A stretch of DNA of 64,000 bases from positions 496,001 through 560,000 of the forward strand of contig NZ_BAYE01000002.1 of the NCBI RefSeq assembly GCF_000685095.1, in the 5' to 3' direction. Positions 35,226-44,183 of this stretch are shown one piece after another; the first letter of the stretch is position 1, and each line of letters begins with the position of its first letter. The notes under the pieces are model-generated. The model worked only from the letters and a program-made list of their open reading frames with translations, was not told the DNA's origin and did not search any database. This DNA is from Paraburkholderia caledonica NBRC 102488. GTDB lineage: Bacteria > Pseudomonadota > Gammaproteobacteria > Burkholderiales > Burkholderiaceae. Made by a program: the position numbers and the translations under genes.

Positions 35226-36302
35226 TCAGGCGGGCACGACGATCGTGTCCTGCGGATCGAGCACAACGGTCATCTGTTCGCCCGGTGACGGAATGCGGCT
35301 GCGTGCGTTGTGATTGCCGGGCTGGCGCAGACTGATCGAGGTGCCGTCAGCCAGTGTCGCGAACACGCGCAGGCTTTCTCCCTGGTACAGCACCTCGGTC
35401 ACGCGGCACGAGAGCCGGTTGGCGGCAGGCTCTGCCGGGCCGGCGTCGATCACGAGCTTTTCTGTCTGCACGGCAAGCAGCAAACGCTCGCCGCGCGGCA
35501 ACGGATGAGCGGTTCGCAACACCGCGTCGCCGAGGCGAACGGCGTCGTCGCCGGCGCGGCTCACATGGAGCAGCGTCGCCTCGCCGATGAAGCTCGCGAC
35601 GAACGCGTCGCAAGGCCGGTCATAGAGACGCTCGGGCGTATCGATCTGCACGAGCTTGCCGTTCTTCAATACGGCCACGCGATCGCTCATGGTCAGCGCC
35701 TCGCGCTGGTCATGCGTCACGTAGACAATCGTCGCGCCGAGCTTGCGATGCAGACGCCGCAACTCGATCTGCATCGTTTCGCGCAGTTGCTTGTCGAGCG
35801 CGGAAAGCGGCTCGTCCATGAGGATCAGTTGCGGCTCGAAGACCATCGCTCTTGCAAGCGCGACGCGTTGACGTTGACCGCCGGAAAGCTGGCTGATGCC
35901 GCGGGCTTCATAGCCGCTCAGTTCGACCATCGCAAGCGCGTCGGCCACTTTCGCCGCCCACCCCGCTTTCGGATCGCGGCGCGCGCGCAGCGGGAACGCG
36001 ACGTTCTCGCCCACCGTCATGTGCGGAAAAAGCGCGTAGTTCTGGAACACGATGCCAATGTTGCGTTTGTGCGGCGGCGCAAATGTAATGTCCCGCTCGC
36101 CCACCCACACCGAGCCGGAACTCGGCTGAACAAAGCCGCCGAGGATGCCGAGCAGCGTTGTCTTACCCGACCCGGACGGTCCGAGCAGCGACACGAACTC
36201 GCCTGGCTCGATGTCGAGCGAGACGTCGTCCAGTGCGATCACGGGTCCATAGCGCTTTGCTGCCGACCGGATGGAGACTCCTGTTTTCGCTCGTGCGTCC
36301 AT
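35226..36302 (-). CDS. ABC transporter ATP-binding protein, PotA type
   Basis: The protein is 358 residues from the ATG at 36302 (MDARAKTGVSIRSAAKRYGP); a longer frame to 36374 adds an unlikely leader. The Walker A is GPSGSGKTTLLGIL, the signature LSGGQRQRVALARAM, the Walker B LILMDEPLSALD and the switch histidine lies in YVTHDQREAL. A C-terminal TOBE domain follows. It is the first gene of the minus-strand operon, divergent from a LysR gene across 100 bases. Confidence 0.92.
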   Translation of the reverse strand: MDARAKTGVSIRSAAKRYGPVIALDDVSLDIEPGEFVSLLGPSGSGKTTLLGILGGFVQPSSGSVWVGERDITFAPPHKRNIGIVFQNYALFPHMTVGENVAFPLRARRDPKAGWAAKVADALAMVELSGYEARGISQLSGGQRQRVALARAMVFEPQLILMDEPLSALDKQLRETMQIELRRLHRKLGATIVYVTHDQREALTMSDRVAVLKNGKLVQIDTPERLYDRPCDAFVASFIGEATLLHVSRAGDDAVRLGDAVLRTAHPLPRGERLLLAVQTEKLVIDAGPAEPAANRLSCRVTEVLYQGESLRVFATLADGTSISLRQPGNHNARSRIPSPGEQMTVVLDPQDTIVVPA

Positions 36303-36402
36303 TGCGTTTGCTCTCGCTGAAGGGCCTGCATTAGGGAAAATATAGGTGTCAAATTTTTTGGCGGCAATTCCCAAATTGTTGGATCGGGCATAACATCAAG
36401 TC

Positions 36403-37374
36403 ATGCCGAATCTACGCAAAAAACTGCCGAGCGCGAATGCGCTCTTCGTCTTCGAAGCTGCCGCTCGTTGCGGCAATTTCACGCGTGCCGCGCAAGAACT
36501 GTATGTGAGCCAGCCCGCCGTGAGCCGCATGCTCGCCCGCATGGAAGACCACATTGGAGTGCGCCTCTTCGAGCGCGTGCGCGGCGGCATTGAACTCACC
36601 GAAAGCGGGCGGATTCTGTACACCAAGATCTCCGAAGGATTCAACGGCATCGAAAGCGCGATACGTGAAATAGAAGCGCGCGCTACGGGCGTGGAATCGG
36701 TCACGCTGTCCGTATCCACGGGCTTTACGACACACTGGCTGATGCCGCGCATGAGCCGCCTGAACGAAGCGTTCCCGTCAATCGATTTGCGGTTTCAGCT
36801 CATTTCCGGGCGTATTGGTGGACCGCTCGTCGATGTCGACCTGGGCATGCGCTTCATGCACGCCGGCGACATCGACGAAAACAGCGTGCTGGTTATGCCC
36901 GAAACCCTGTTGCCCGTGTGCAATCCGCGCTATCAGGAAACGTCGCTGACAGACGCTGGCCGTGAGCACGGCGACACCGTCATCGTGATGGACGACGAGG
37001 AGCGCGGCTGGCACCACCGTTTTGGAGCGTTCGAGCAGCACGGCCGGCGCGTCGCGAGCATGCTCAGCTTCAACGACTACGCGATAGTCGTGCAGGCGGC
37101 GCTGCTCGGCCAGGGCATCGCGCTTGGCTGGCTGAACGTGGTGTCGCACTGGCTGTCGCAGCGCGCACTCGTCCCCGCCGAAGAAGAGATCCTCGTGACG
37201 AACCGGCGCTGCTGTCTGGTGTCGCCCGCGAACCGGCCTTTGCGACCCATTGTCGCGAACGTGCGCGACTGGATCGTCGAGGAGATGCGCGCCGATCTGC
37301 GCACGTTGGAGAGTGCGTACCCGCAGCTGGGGTTGCGCGCGGCGTTCAAGGAATGCGGCGTCGCTATCGCGTGA
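36403..37374 (+). CDS. LysR family regulator of the amine uptake/oxidation operon
   Basis: The protein is 323 residues. The N-terminal segment NALFVFEAAARCGNFTRAAQ, then ELYVSQPAVSRMLARMEDHI, is the GcvA-like LysR helix-turn-helix. The effector domain starts VTLSVSTGFTTHWLMPRMSR. Divergence from the PotA-type gene suggests it controls that operon, and possibly the plus-strand binding protein gene 9 kb away. Confidence 0.88.
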   Translation: MPNLRKKLPSANALFVFEAAARCGNFTRAAQELYVSQPAVSRMLARMEDHIGVRLFERVRGGIELTESGRILYTKISEGFNGIESAIREIEARATGVESVTLSVSTGFTTHWLMPRMSRLNEAFPSIDLRFQLISGRIGGPLVDVDLGMRFMHAGDIDENSVLVMPETLLPVCNPRYQETSLTDAGREHGDTVIVMDDEERGWHHRFGAFEQHGRRVASMLSFNDYAIVVQAALLGQGIALGWLNVVSHWLSQRALVPAEEEILVTNRRCCLVSPANRPLRPIVANVRDWIVEEMRADLRTLESAYPQLGLRAAFKECGVAIA

Positions 37375-37509
37375 CGGAAGGTCATGCACTGCCGCGGCCA
37401 CGGCGCTGCACGAGAACAAGCGGTGCGCGGAAACTCCGGCCGCAGTGTGCGCGGGCCAATTCCGGAATCGCCTGCAAGCAGCAAGACAACGCGATGGACC
37501 AGCGGCTTT

Positions 37510-37836
37510 TCAAAGCCCGTTTTTCATCGTGTGCATCAAGTCGCCGAACGACTGACGCGTATTGACGGCGTTGACGATGTCAGCGAGAAACCAGGGAAGA
37601 ATCAACTGCGTGTCGGGATCGGTGACACCGACGCTCAGCGCCGGCGGCCGTGCTGCCGGCGGGGCTGCCGCGGATGGCTTTGCGCCCTGATAAGCGGACG
37701 AGGTGCGGGTTTCGGTGGTGGCCGAAACGTGTGAGGCGACTGGCTCGCCAGGCGGCGGCCACGCCGACGAACAGCCGGCAAACAGCATAGTGGCGGCGGC
37801 AACAACGGCAGCAGCGGCAACGTAGAACGGCTTCAT
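37510..37836 (-). CDS. Small hypothetical lipoprotein
   Basis: The protein is 108 residues from the ATG at 37836, with GGAG 6 bases upstream. The signal peptide has a lipobox LFAGC, so the mature protein would be lipidated at that cysteine. The mature part is proline- and alanine-rich and low in complexity up to about residue 70, then ends with a short ordered stretch (LILPWFLADIVNAVNTRQSF). No family is recognised. It lies between the LysR gene and the efflux cluster. Confidence 0.7.
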   Translation of the reverse strand: MKPFYVAAAAVVAAATMLFAGCSSAWPPPGEPVASHVSATTETRTSSAYQGAKPSAAAPPAARPPALSVGVTDPDTQLILPWFLADIVNAVNTRQSFGDLMHTMKNGL

Positions 37837-37929
37837 GATCAACTCCAGCCTACGTTGCTTGGACAGAACTGCCTGGCGGGAAGTTCGTCGACTTCGGCAC
37901 GCCGAATGGCAGCGTGGGCGTGCCAGTTC

Positions 37930-39489
37930 CTAGTGCCCCGCTGCAGCGGCCGCCGCGGCATTCGTCTTGCCCGGCTTCGTCACCCAGATCAACGGAATGA
38001 TCAGTACGAAGATCACCGCGGACAACCAGAAAATATCGTTGAGCCCAAGCATGGCGGCTTGTGTGTTCATCGAGTGTTCGAAGAAAGCCATTGCTTGAGA
38101 CCGGCTGCCTCCCAGTGCAGCTTGCGCCGAATCGAGTGCCGCGGTGAAAACAGGGTTGGTGACGCCCGTCTGCTCAGCCAGTCTCGCGTGATGCAAGATG
38201 GTGCGATCGTTCCAGCCGGTTGCGGCAAGAGACGTTCCCACTGCGCCCGCAAACACCCGCACGAAATTCGACAAACCGGCCGCGGCGGGAATCTTCTCGG
38301 GCGCGAGGCCGGAAAGAATAATCGCTGTCAGCGGCACGAAGAACAATGCGGTTGGTATGCCCTGCAACAAGGTGGGCAATACGAGCGTCCAGGTATCCAC
38401 ACCGGTCGTGTAGTGCGAACGCATGAAGAACACGCCCGCAAAGCCGACAAAGGCCAACGTTGCAAGCACGCGCGCGTCCGAGCGCGGCATGATCTTCGCC
38501 ATCACAGGGGCAAGGATCACCGCGAATATGCCGAGCGGTGCCGTGGCGAGACCTGCATCGACGGACCGGTAGTTCAGGTAACCCTGCATCCACTGCGGCA
38601 GCAAGACGAGGTTGGAGAAAAACACCGCATACGCAACCGAAATCGCAACCGTGCCGCCAAGAAAATTGCGGCCGCCAAACAACCTCAAATCGATGACCGG
38701 GTTCTTCTCGGTCAGCTCCCAGATCACGAAAAATGCGAAGCTGATCCCTGCAAACACAGTCAACGCGACGATTACCGGGGAATTGAACCAGTCTAGGTCC
38801 TTACCCTTGTCGAGCATGATCTGCAGCGAACCGACCCACGCGATCAACGAGATCAGCCCGATCTTGTCGATCGGCGAACGCTTCGTTGGGGACTCGCGCG
38901 TGCGGTAGATAGCCCATGTCACACCCGCAGCAAAAAGCCCCACCGGAATGTTGATGTAGAAGATCCACGACCACGAATAGCTGTCCGTAATCCACCCACC
39001 GAGCGCAGGCCCCGCAATCGGGCCGACAGTCGCTGTCATGGCCCACAGCGCCAACGCATGCGAACTCTTCTCCTTCGGATACGAGCCCAGCAGAATGGCC
39101 TGCGAAAGCGGAATCAACGGTCCCGCTACCGCGCCCTGCAAGATACGCGCGGCGAGCAGAACCGGCAGATTCGGTGCTATTCCACATAACCATGAGGACA
39201 TGACGAACAACAGTATCGCCCACACGAACAGCTTGATCTGTCCCACACGCTGCGTGAGCCAACCCGTCAACGGAATCGAAATTGCGTTGGCTGCGGCGAA
39301 GAGCGTGATGACCCATGTTCCTTCATCGACCGATACGCCGAGGTTGCCCGCGATAGTCGGGATAGCCACGTTCGCAATCGAGGAGTCGAGCACATTCATG
39401 AAAGTGGCCAGCGCTACGGCGAGCGTTGCGAGCACAAGCTTGCCGCCCGTCAAAGGCGGAAGCGTCGCAGGTCGCGTCGATTGATTCAT
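37930..39489 (-). CDS. emrB: DHA2 family MFS multidrug efflux permease (EmrB/QacA type)
   Basis: The protein is 519 residues with 14 predicted membrane segments. Motifs include FMNVLDSSIANVAIPTIAGN in TM1 and WVITLFAAANAISIPLTGWL, both typical of EmrB drug:proton antiporters. It would export hydrophobic compounds through the EmrA-type adaptor and an outer membrane channel. A MarR-like site lies 25 bases upstream of its ATG (39514-39529), so it may have its own regulated promoter besides read-through. Confidence 0.93.
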   Translation of the reverse strand: MNQSTRPATLPPLTGGKLVLATLAVALATFMNVLDSSIANVAIPTIAGNLGVSVDEGTWVITLFAAANAISIPLTGWLTQRVGQIKLFVWAILLFVMSSWLCGIAPNLPVLLAARILQGAVAGPLIPLSQAILLGSYPKEKSSHALALWAMTATVGPIAGPALGGWITDSYSWSWIFYINIPVGLFAAGVTWAIYRTRESPTKRSPIDKIGLISLIAWVGSLQIMLDKGKDLDWFNSPVIVALTVFAGISFAFFVIWELTEKNPVIDLRLFGGRNFLGGTVAISVAYAVFFSNLVLLPQWMQGYLNYRSVDAGLATAPLGIFAVILAPVMAKIMPRSDARVLATLAFVGFAGVFFMRSHYTTGVDTWTLVLPTLLQGIPTALFFVPLTAIILSGLAPEKIPAAAGLSNFVRVFAGAVGTSLAATGWNDRTILHHARLAEQTGVTNPVFTAALDSAQAALGGSRSQAMAFFEHSMNTQAAMLGLNDIFWLSAVIFVLIIPLIWVTKPGKTNAAAAAAAGH

Positions 39490-39513
39490 TTCATCACCTG
39501 TCGAATGTCGCTA

Positions 39514-39529
39514 ATATCTGACTTGTCAG
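39514..39529 (-). promoter_or_regulatory. MarR-type operator candidate upstream of the emrB-like gene
   Basis: ATATCTGACTTGTCAG shares the pattern ATATCTGnnnnGTCAG with sites at 42375-42390 and 42887-42906. Within it CTGAC-TT-GTCAG is a perfect inverted repeat. Confidence 0.65.
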
Positions 39530-39566
39530 CTAATCGCACAAAAAAATGGAGAACACTTCCGCGTAT

Positions 39567-40808
39567 TCAGCCTGCTTTGCGCGTAGCGCTTTTTTGCCCC
39601 CCAGCCGTTGCGGCTGTGCGTGCCATTGGCATGTTCTGCGCGATGATCCGGGCGATCTCCGCATCTGCATCCGCGCCGTACTGCGCAAAGACATCGGTGC
39701 GATAGGTAGTATTCACCGCCGCGCCGAGCTGGGTTCCCGACTGGTCGCGAGTTTCGACTTCGACCTGCATCGACAACCCAATCCGCAGCGGATGTGCGTC
39801 CAGTTCCTTCTGATCGAGCTGGATACGCGCGGGCAGACGCTGTACGACCTTGATCCAGTTGCCGGTCGCATTCTGAGCGGGCAGTACGGCGAACGCCGAG
39901 CCTGTTCCCGCAGAGAAGCCGACCACGCGGCCGTGGTATTTGACGCTCGAACCATAGACATCGGCGGAAAGCGTGACGGGTTGGCCGATACGCATGCGCT
40001 TGAGTTGGCTCTCCTTGAAGTTCGCATCGACCCACACCTCGTTGAGCGGGACGATCGCCATCAACGGCGTGCCAGGCGCGACTCGTTGACCGACCTGTAC
40101 AGAACGGCGTGCCACATAGCCGGTAACCGGAGCAGGCAAGGTGTTGCGCGCGTAGTTCAGATAGGCGTCGCGTACCTTGGAAGACGCCGCCAGAACATTC
40201 GGATGCTGTTCGATCGACGTGCGGTCGGTCAGTGCATGGTTTGCTTCGGCCTGCTGACGCGCGGCGTCGAGGGCGGCTTGCGCGGCGCTGACCGCATCGC
40301 GCGCGTGTGCCACGTCCTCGCCGGACACCGCGCCCGTTTCCGCGACCGCCTGACGTCGCTTCAGATCACTGACGGCGCGCGCGAGATCGGACTCGCGCTG
40401 CGCGACCGTTGCTGCATAGTAGTCATTGTTCACGTAGAGACCGCTGACTTGCCGCACGGTCTGCCCAAGCGTTGCTTCGGCATTGGCAAGCGCGTCTTTG
40501 GCATCCGCGTTGTCGAGCGTCACGACCGGCGCGCCTTGCTTGACGATCTGCGTATCGTCCGCGTTCACTGCAACAACGGTGCCGCTGACCTGCGGCGTCA
40601 GGTGGACGAGATTGCCGCTGACGTATGCGTCGTCGGTAGCCTCGTGATATTGACCGGTCGTCACGTAGTACACGCCGTAAGCTGTGCCGGCTGCCACTAT
40701 CGCGGCGGCCAGCAACGCGAGCAGCAGTTTGCGCCGCGTGGTGCCTTGCGTTTGTTGGGGTTGATCTGCGTCCGCCTTCGCCCGGGCGGCGTTGATGCTA
40801 TCGCTCAT
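39567..40808 (-). CDS. emrA: HlyD/EmrA family membrane fusion protein
   Basis: The protein is 413 residues. One N-terminal membrane anchor (LLLALLAAAIVAAGTAYGVY) is followed by a lipoyl-like half (YVSGNLVHLTPQVSGTVVAV), a coiled-coil hairpin of about 100 residues and a beta-barrel half (VGQRVAPGTPLMAIVPLNEV). It bridges the MFS pump and the outer membrane factor in the periplasm. It lies between those two genes, 36 bases after the outer membrane factor stop. A weaker CCTGACAGG near 40818 may be a degenerate MarR site. Confidence 0.92.
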   Translation of the reverse strand: MSDSINAARAKADADQPQQTQGTTRRKLLLALLAAAIVAAGTAYGVYYVTTGQYHEATDDAYVSGNLVHLTPQVSGTVVAVNADDTQIVKQGAPVVTLDNADAKDALANAEATLGQTVRQVSGLYVNNDYYAATVAQRESDLARAVSDLKRRQAVAETGAVSGEDVAHARDAVSAAQAALDAARQQAEANHALTDRTSIEQHPNVLAASSKVRDAYLNYARNTLPAPVTGYVARRSVQVGQRVAPGTPLMAIVPLNEVWVDANFKESQLKRMRIGQPVTLSADVYGSSVKYHGRVVGFSAGTGSAFAVLPAQNATGNWIKVVQRLPARIQLDQKELDAHPLRIGLSMQVEVETRDQSGTQLGAAVNTTYRTDVFAQYGADADAEIARIIAQNMPMARTAATAGGQKSATRKAG

Positions 40809-40844
40809 TGTGTGACTCCTGACAGGATCTGAAATACGTCGCGC

Positions 40845-42371
40845 TCAACGCACGGCGACGACTGGATTGAGTTTGACTGCAGGCGCGGCACCGGCACTCT
40901 GCCGGGCGGCGTCGGTATCGGCATCGGCATTGTCGGAATAGCCGCCGCCCAGCGCCGCTGCCAATGCGATCTGCTGATCGCGCCGGTTCATCTTCAGATT
41001 CGCAACCTGCTCGTCGGCTTGAAGCGCCGTGGTGTCGGCGTTCAACACCGTGAGTTGATTCGCGAGTCCCGCCTTGTATTGCACGAGCGCCAGTTGATCA
41101 GCGCTGCGGGCGGCTTCCTGCGCGGATAGCGCGTCGCTGAGCTGCTCGTCGGTGGAACGGATTTGCGCGAGTTGAGTGGCAACTTCGGACAGTGCGGTGA
41201 CGAGCGTCTGGTTATATGAAGCGACGGCGTAGTCGAAATCGGCGTAGCGGCCTTTAAGTTGCGCCCGCAACTGGCCGCCGTCGAAAATCGGCAGATGGAT
41301 CGCCGGACCCACCGACGCCGTGCGGCTCGCCGCATTGAGGAAGCGGCCGAAGCCGAACGCGTCTAGACCGATAGCTGCACTCAGGTTGATGTCGGGATAG
41401 AACTCGGCCTTGGCCTCCTTCACGTCGTGTACGAGCGCGTCGACTCGCCATTTCGCGGCGACCAGATCCGGGCGCCGGCTGACGAGGTCAGCGGGCAGAT
41501 TGGCCGGCAGACGCACTTCATCGCCGATACCCAGCGACGGGCGGGCAATCGCAAGACCTCGGTCAGGGCCTGCGCCGAGCAATGCGGCAAGCTGATATCG
41601 CGTGGTGAGAATGCTGCCGTCCAGCGACGCCAGCGCGGCCCGGCTGCTGGCGAGGTTCGCCTGCGCGGTCTTGCGCTCGACCTGCGTGTCGAGTCCAGTT
41701 GCAATCCGGCCGGCCGTAATGCGGTCAATCTGTTCGCGCTGCGTCACCTCCTGCTGCGCGATGTCGCGCAGCGCAAATAGACGCGCAAGCTGGTTATACG
41801 CGCGCGCCGTGGCAGACGTCAGCGACAGTCTGACGACTTCCGCATCGGCCTTGCTCGCTTGCAACTGCGACAGCGAGGCTTTCAGTGCTTCGCGATTCTT
41901 GCCCCACAAATCCAGGTCATACGATGCGGACAGCAAACCCTTGTTCTCTGATTGCCATGACCCGGCGTACGGTGGCGGCACGAGCGCAGTGCTCGAATAC
42001 TGCTGCCGTGTGAACGAATAAGTCGCACCGACTTGCGGCATGGTGCTCGCCTTCGCCGTCTCGCTGTAAGCAGCGGCGGCGGCGACGCGTGTGCGCGCCT
42101 GTTCGATCGACGGGTTGCCTTTCAATGCTTCCTCGAGCAACGCCTTCAGTTGGGCGTCGCCGAACTGATCGGCCCAGTCGACGGCGGGCCACTGCCCGTT
42201 GTCGGCTGGAATGCTTTGCTGCGTCGCATAGGTATCCGGCGTCGCAAGCTGCTTGTCGCTCGAGATGCCTGCATAGTTCGCGCAGGCCGATAGCACTGCC
42301 GCGAAAATCACCGTCATGCCGGATTTCGCAATTCGCGATCCGCTCATTCGTCGATTTAACTGTCTATTCAT
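40845..42371 (-). CDS. NodT/OprM family outer membrane factor lipoprotein
   Basis: The protein is 508 residues from the ATG at 42371. The signal peptide carries the lipobox LSACANY, so the N-terminus is lipidated. Two OEP repeats follow, with long helices (ALLEEALKGNPSIEQARTRV and SYDLDLWGKNREALKASLSQ) and beta-barrel segments. It forms the trimeric exit duct of a tripartite pump with the EmrA/EmrB-type proteins encoded downstream. A MarR-type site lies within 4-19 bases of the ATG. Confidence 0.92.
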   Translation of the reverse strand: MNRQLNRRMSGSRIAKSGMTVIFAAVLSACANYAGISSDKQLATPDTYATQQSIPADNGQWPAVDWADQFGDAQLKALLEEALKGNPSIEQARTRVAAAAAYSETAKASTMPQVGATYSFTRQQYSSTALVPPPYAGSWQSENKGLLSASYDLDLWGKNREALKASLSQLQASKADAEVVRLSLTSATARAYNQLARLFALRDIAQQEVTQREQIDRITAGRIATGLDTQVERKTAQANLASSRAALASLDGSILTTRYQLAALLGAGPDRGLAIARPSLGIGDEVRLPANLPADLVSRRPDLVAAKWRVDALVHDVKEAKAEFYPDINLSAAIGLDAFGFGRFLNAASRTASVGPAIHLPIFDGGQLRAQLKGRYADFDYAVASYNQTLVTALSEVATQLAQIRSTDEQLSDALSAQEAARSADQLALVQYKAGLANQLTVLNADTTALQADEQVANLKMNRRDQQIALAAALGGGYSDNADADTDAARQSAGAAPAVKLNPVVAVR

Positions 42372-42374
42372 TTT

Positions 42375-42390
42375 CTGACCTGTCAGATAT
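42375..42390 (-). promoter_or_regulatory. MarR-type operator candidate at the outer membrane factor start
   Basis: On the minus strand it reads ATATCTGACAGGTCAG; CTGAC-AG-GTCAG is a perfect inverted repeat. It overlaps the probable ribosome-binding region of the outer membrane factor gene, in the 52-base gap after marR. Confidence 0.65.
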
Positions 42391-42423
42391 ATGGACAAAA
42401 AATTTTTCGTGCGAACGCTTCGC

Positions 42424-42861
42424 TCAATCTTCGAGAAACTTGAACAGCAGACGGCGCAGCTCATGGAATTCCGCCTTGGTAAATTTCTTCAGCCGCTTGT
42501 TCAGCACGACCGGCACCCTGTCGGGCAAGTGGCTCGCCACTGCTTCGCCCTTCTTCGTCAGCTTCAGATTGACGACCCGGCGATCTTCAAGACTGCGGGA
42601 GCGCTGAAGCAAACCCTTCGTTTCGAGTTTGTCGAGCATGCGCGTCATCAGGCCGGTGTCTATACCGAGCAACGTGGACAGTTCGAACGGAGTGCTCGCA
42701 ATGTCCTGACGCATGGACAGAAGAATGCCCATTTGCTGGGCCGTGATGTCGAGATCCTTGAGTTCTGCGTCTATCTCCGTCACCAGAAGGTTGCGCGCCT
42801 TGTTGATGGCAAATCCCACGCTCTCGGTCACGGTGAAATTGTCGCTCGTGTAGTGGTTCAT
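42424..42861 (-). CDS. MarR family transcriptional regulator of the efflux cluster
   Basis: The protein is 145 residues from the ATG at 42861, with AAGGAG 5 bases upstream. The winged helix is LKDLDITAQQMGILLSMRQD, then TGLMTRMLDKLETKGLLQRS and a wing DRRVVNLKLTKKGEAVA. MarR repressors release DNA on binding phenolics or drugs. The gene is first in a unit with the outer membrane factor, EmrA- and EmrB-type genes and is preceded by its own operator candidate. Confidence 0.92.
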   Translation of the reverse strand: MNHYTSDNFTVTESVGFAINKARNLLVTEIDAELKDLDITAQQMGILLSMRQDIASTPFELSTLLGIDTGLMTRMLDKLETKGLLQRSRSLEDRRVVNLKLTKKGEAVASHLPDRVPVVLNKRLKKFTKAEFHELRRLLFKFLED

Positions 42862-42886
42862 CTTTGCTCCTTGCTTGGAGAGCAAT

Positions 42887-42906
42887 ATATCTGCATTGTC
42901 AGATAT
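42887..42906. promoter_or_regulatory. MarR-type operator candidate upstream of marR
   Basis: ATATCTG-CATTGT-CAGATAT is a perfect 7+6+7 inverted repeat, 26 bases before the marR ATG. Its left part matches the other two copies of the pattern ATATCTGnnnnGTCAG. Autoregulation is expected. Confidence 0.7.
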
Positions 42907-43052
42907 CTCCAAGCACAATGCTGCACATCAATGTTTCAAATATTGCGCTAACCGGAGACTCCGGTCCTGCGGCGAAGAGGAATTGCCGCGCGCCCGCATC
43001 ACTCGCGGGCGGGGTCGCGCTCAATTCAACGGGCCGGGCATCGCCGCCCTTC

Positions 43053-43340
43053 TCACACGCCTTCAACGAGAACGGCGCGATAGCGCGCGCCTTTGAACCG
43101 GTGCTGCGCGACTTCCTGATATGCGGGACCGTCGTACCAGGCACGCGCTTCCGCGGTCGATGGAAACTCCACGATCACGACACCCTCTGGCGCTTCGCCT
43201 TCCAGAACCTGTTGAGGTCCGTAGGCAGCGAGAATCTTGACGGGATGGCCTTTGAAAGTGTCGCCGACCTTGCTCTGATAAATGTCGAGTTCCTGCTGAT
43301 CCTGAGTGCTTTCCTTCGTGAAGACGATATATGTGGCCAT
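43053..43340 (-). CDS. DUF1330 domain-containing protein
   Basis: The protein is 95 residues, a small ferredoxin-like fold of the dimeric alpha-beta barrel type: MATYIVFTKESTQDQQELDI and VVIVEFPSTAEARAWYDGPA, then YQEVAQHRFKGARYRAVLVE. DUF1330 proteins are cytoplasmic and functionally undefined, sometimes linked to oxidative stress or small-molecule turnover. It is the last of four same-strand genes (HD, HD, ECF sigma, DUF1330), 164 bases after the sigma gene. Confidence 0.85.
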   Translation of the reverse strand: MATYIVFTKESTQDQQELDIYQSKVGDTFKGHPVKILAAYGPQQVLEGEAPEGVVIVEFPSTAEARAWYDGPAYQEVAQHRFKGARYRAVLVEGV

Positions 43341-43504
43341 GACATACGCTCCTGCGTTGGTGGGAAGGTGCGTACGATGATGCCATGAAATCGCACCGTG
43401 CTTCGGCGCACAGCGTCGCTGCCATGTGGTCCGTCACACTGGCACGTCGTGACCGCTGCCATTGCCTAGCGATGGTCTCGCCTGGCGCGCAACCGCGCCG
43501 CGCT

Positions 43505-44053
43505 TCATTGCGTCGCTCGCCCGGTTCTGAGCGACCGGGCGTCGGCAGTCGCGTGCTGTGTGAATTGCGCGCCGATGGTCTGCCGCGCGCGCGAAAGCCG
43601 GCTCATGACGGTGCCGATCGGCACGCCGACCACTTCGGCCACTTGCGAATAACTGAGCCCTTCAACCGCGACCAGCAGCATCACGATCCGTTGCGCTTCC
43701 GGCAAGCGGTCGACGGCCGCGATAATCAGGTCGAAGCCTTCTCCCGGATCGCTCTCTCGGGAATCGCGCAGAGTAACTGAAAAGTCGTCATCGCATTCCA
43801 TGATGGAACGGCCTGGCAGCTTGCGAGTGCGCAGTTCGTCGATCCACGTGGAATGAATAATCGAGAACATCCAGCTTAGCGGCGCAGTGCGGGGCTCTAA
43901 CTGGTCGGCGCGCTCGAGTCCCCGCGCACAGGCGTGCTCAAGTACGCGTTCGGCGTCGTGCCGGTTACGGCAGAGGCGGACAGAGAACGCCCAAAGGCGC
44001 GGAAGCATGCCTGGCAGAAGACTATGCAGCTTCCCGGCATCTGCTGTTGGCAT
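43505..44053 (-). CDS. ECF RNA polymerase sigma factor
   Basis: The protein is 182 residues. Region 2 is degenerate at the start but shows AFSVRLCRNRHDAERVLEHA and APLSWMFSIIHSTWIDELRT. Region 4 is LPEAQRIVMLLVAVEGLSYS, then QVAEVVGVPIGTVMSRLSRA. No anti-sigma gene is adjacent. It follows two HD-domain genes on the same strand with a gap of about 130 bases that holds a 9-base tandem repeat. No clear ribosome-binding site is seen. Confidence 0.85.
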   Translation of the reverse strand: MPTADAGKLHSLLPGMLPRLWAFSVRLCRNRHDAERVLEHACARGLERADQLEPRTAPLSWMFSIIHSTWIDELRTRKLPGRSIMECDDDFSVTLRDSRESDPGEGFDLIIAAVDRLPEAQRIVMLLVAVEGLSYSQVAEVVGVPIGTVMSRLSRARQTIGAQFTQHATADARSLRTGRATQ

Positions 44054-44145
44054 GATCGACTGGGGTGAAAATGGGTTGCCGGACGACGCGCCCGCCGGGA
44101 ACCGGCGATGATTACAGGCCGACGGAAGTCGCGGTCGAACTGTGC

Positions 44146-44172
44146 CGCGACCACCGCGACCACCGCGACCAC
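44146..44172. repeat. Three tandem copies of a 9-base repeat
   Basis: CGCGACCAC is repeated three times exactly, in the gap between the HD1 stop and the sigma factor start. A slippage-prone element in the leader of the sigma gene is possible. Confidence 0.8.
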
Positions 44173-44183
44173 CAACACGCGGG

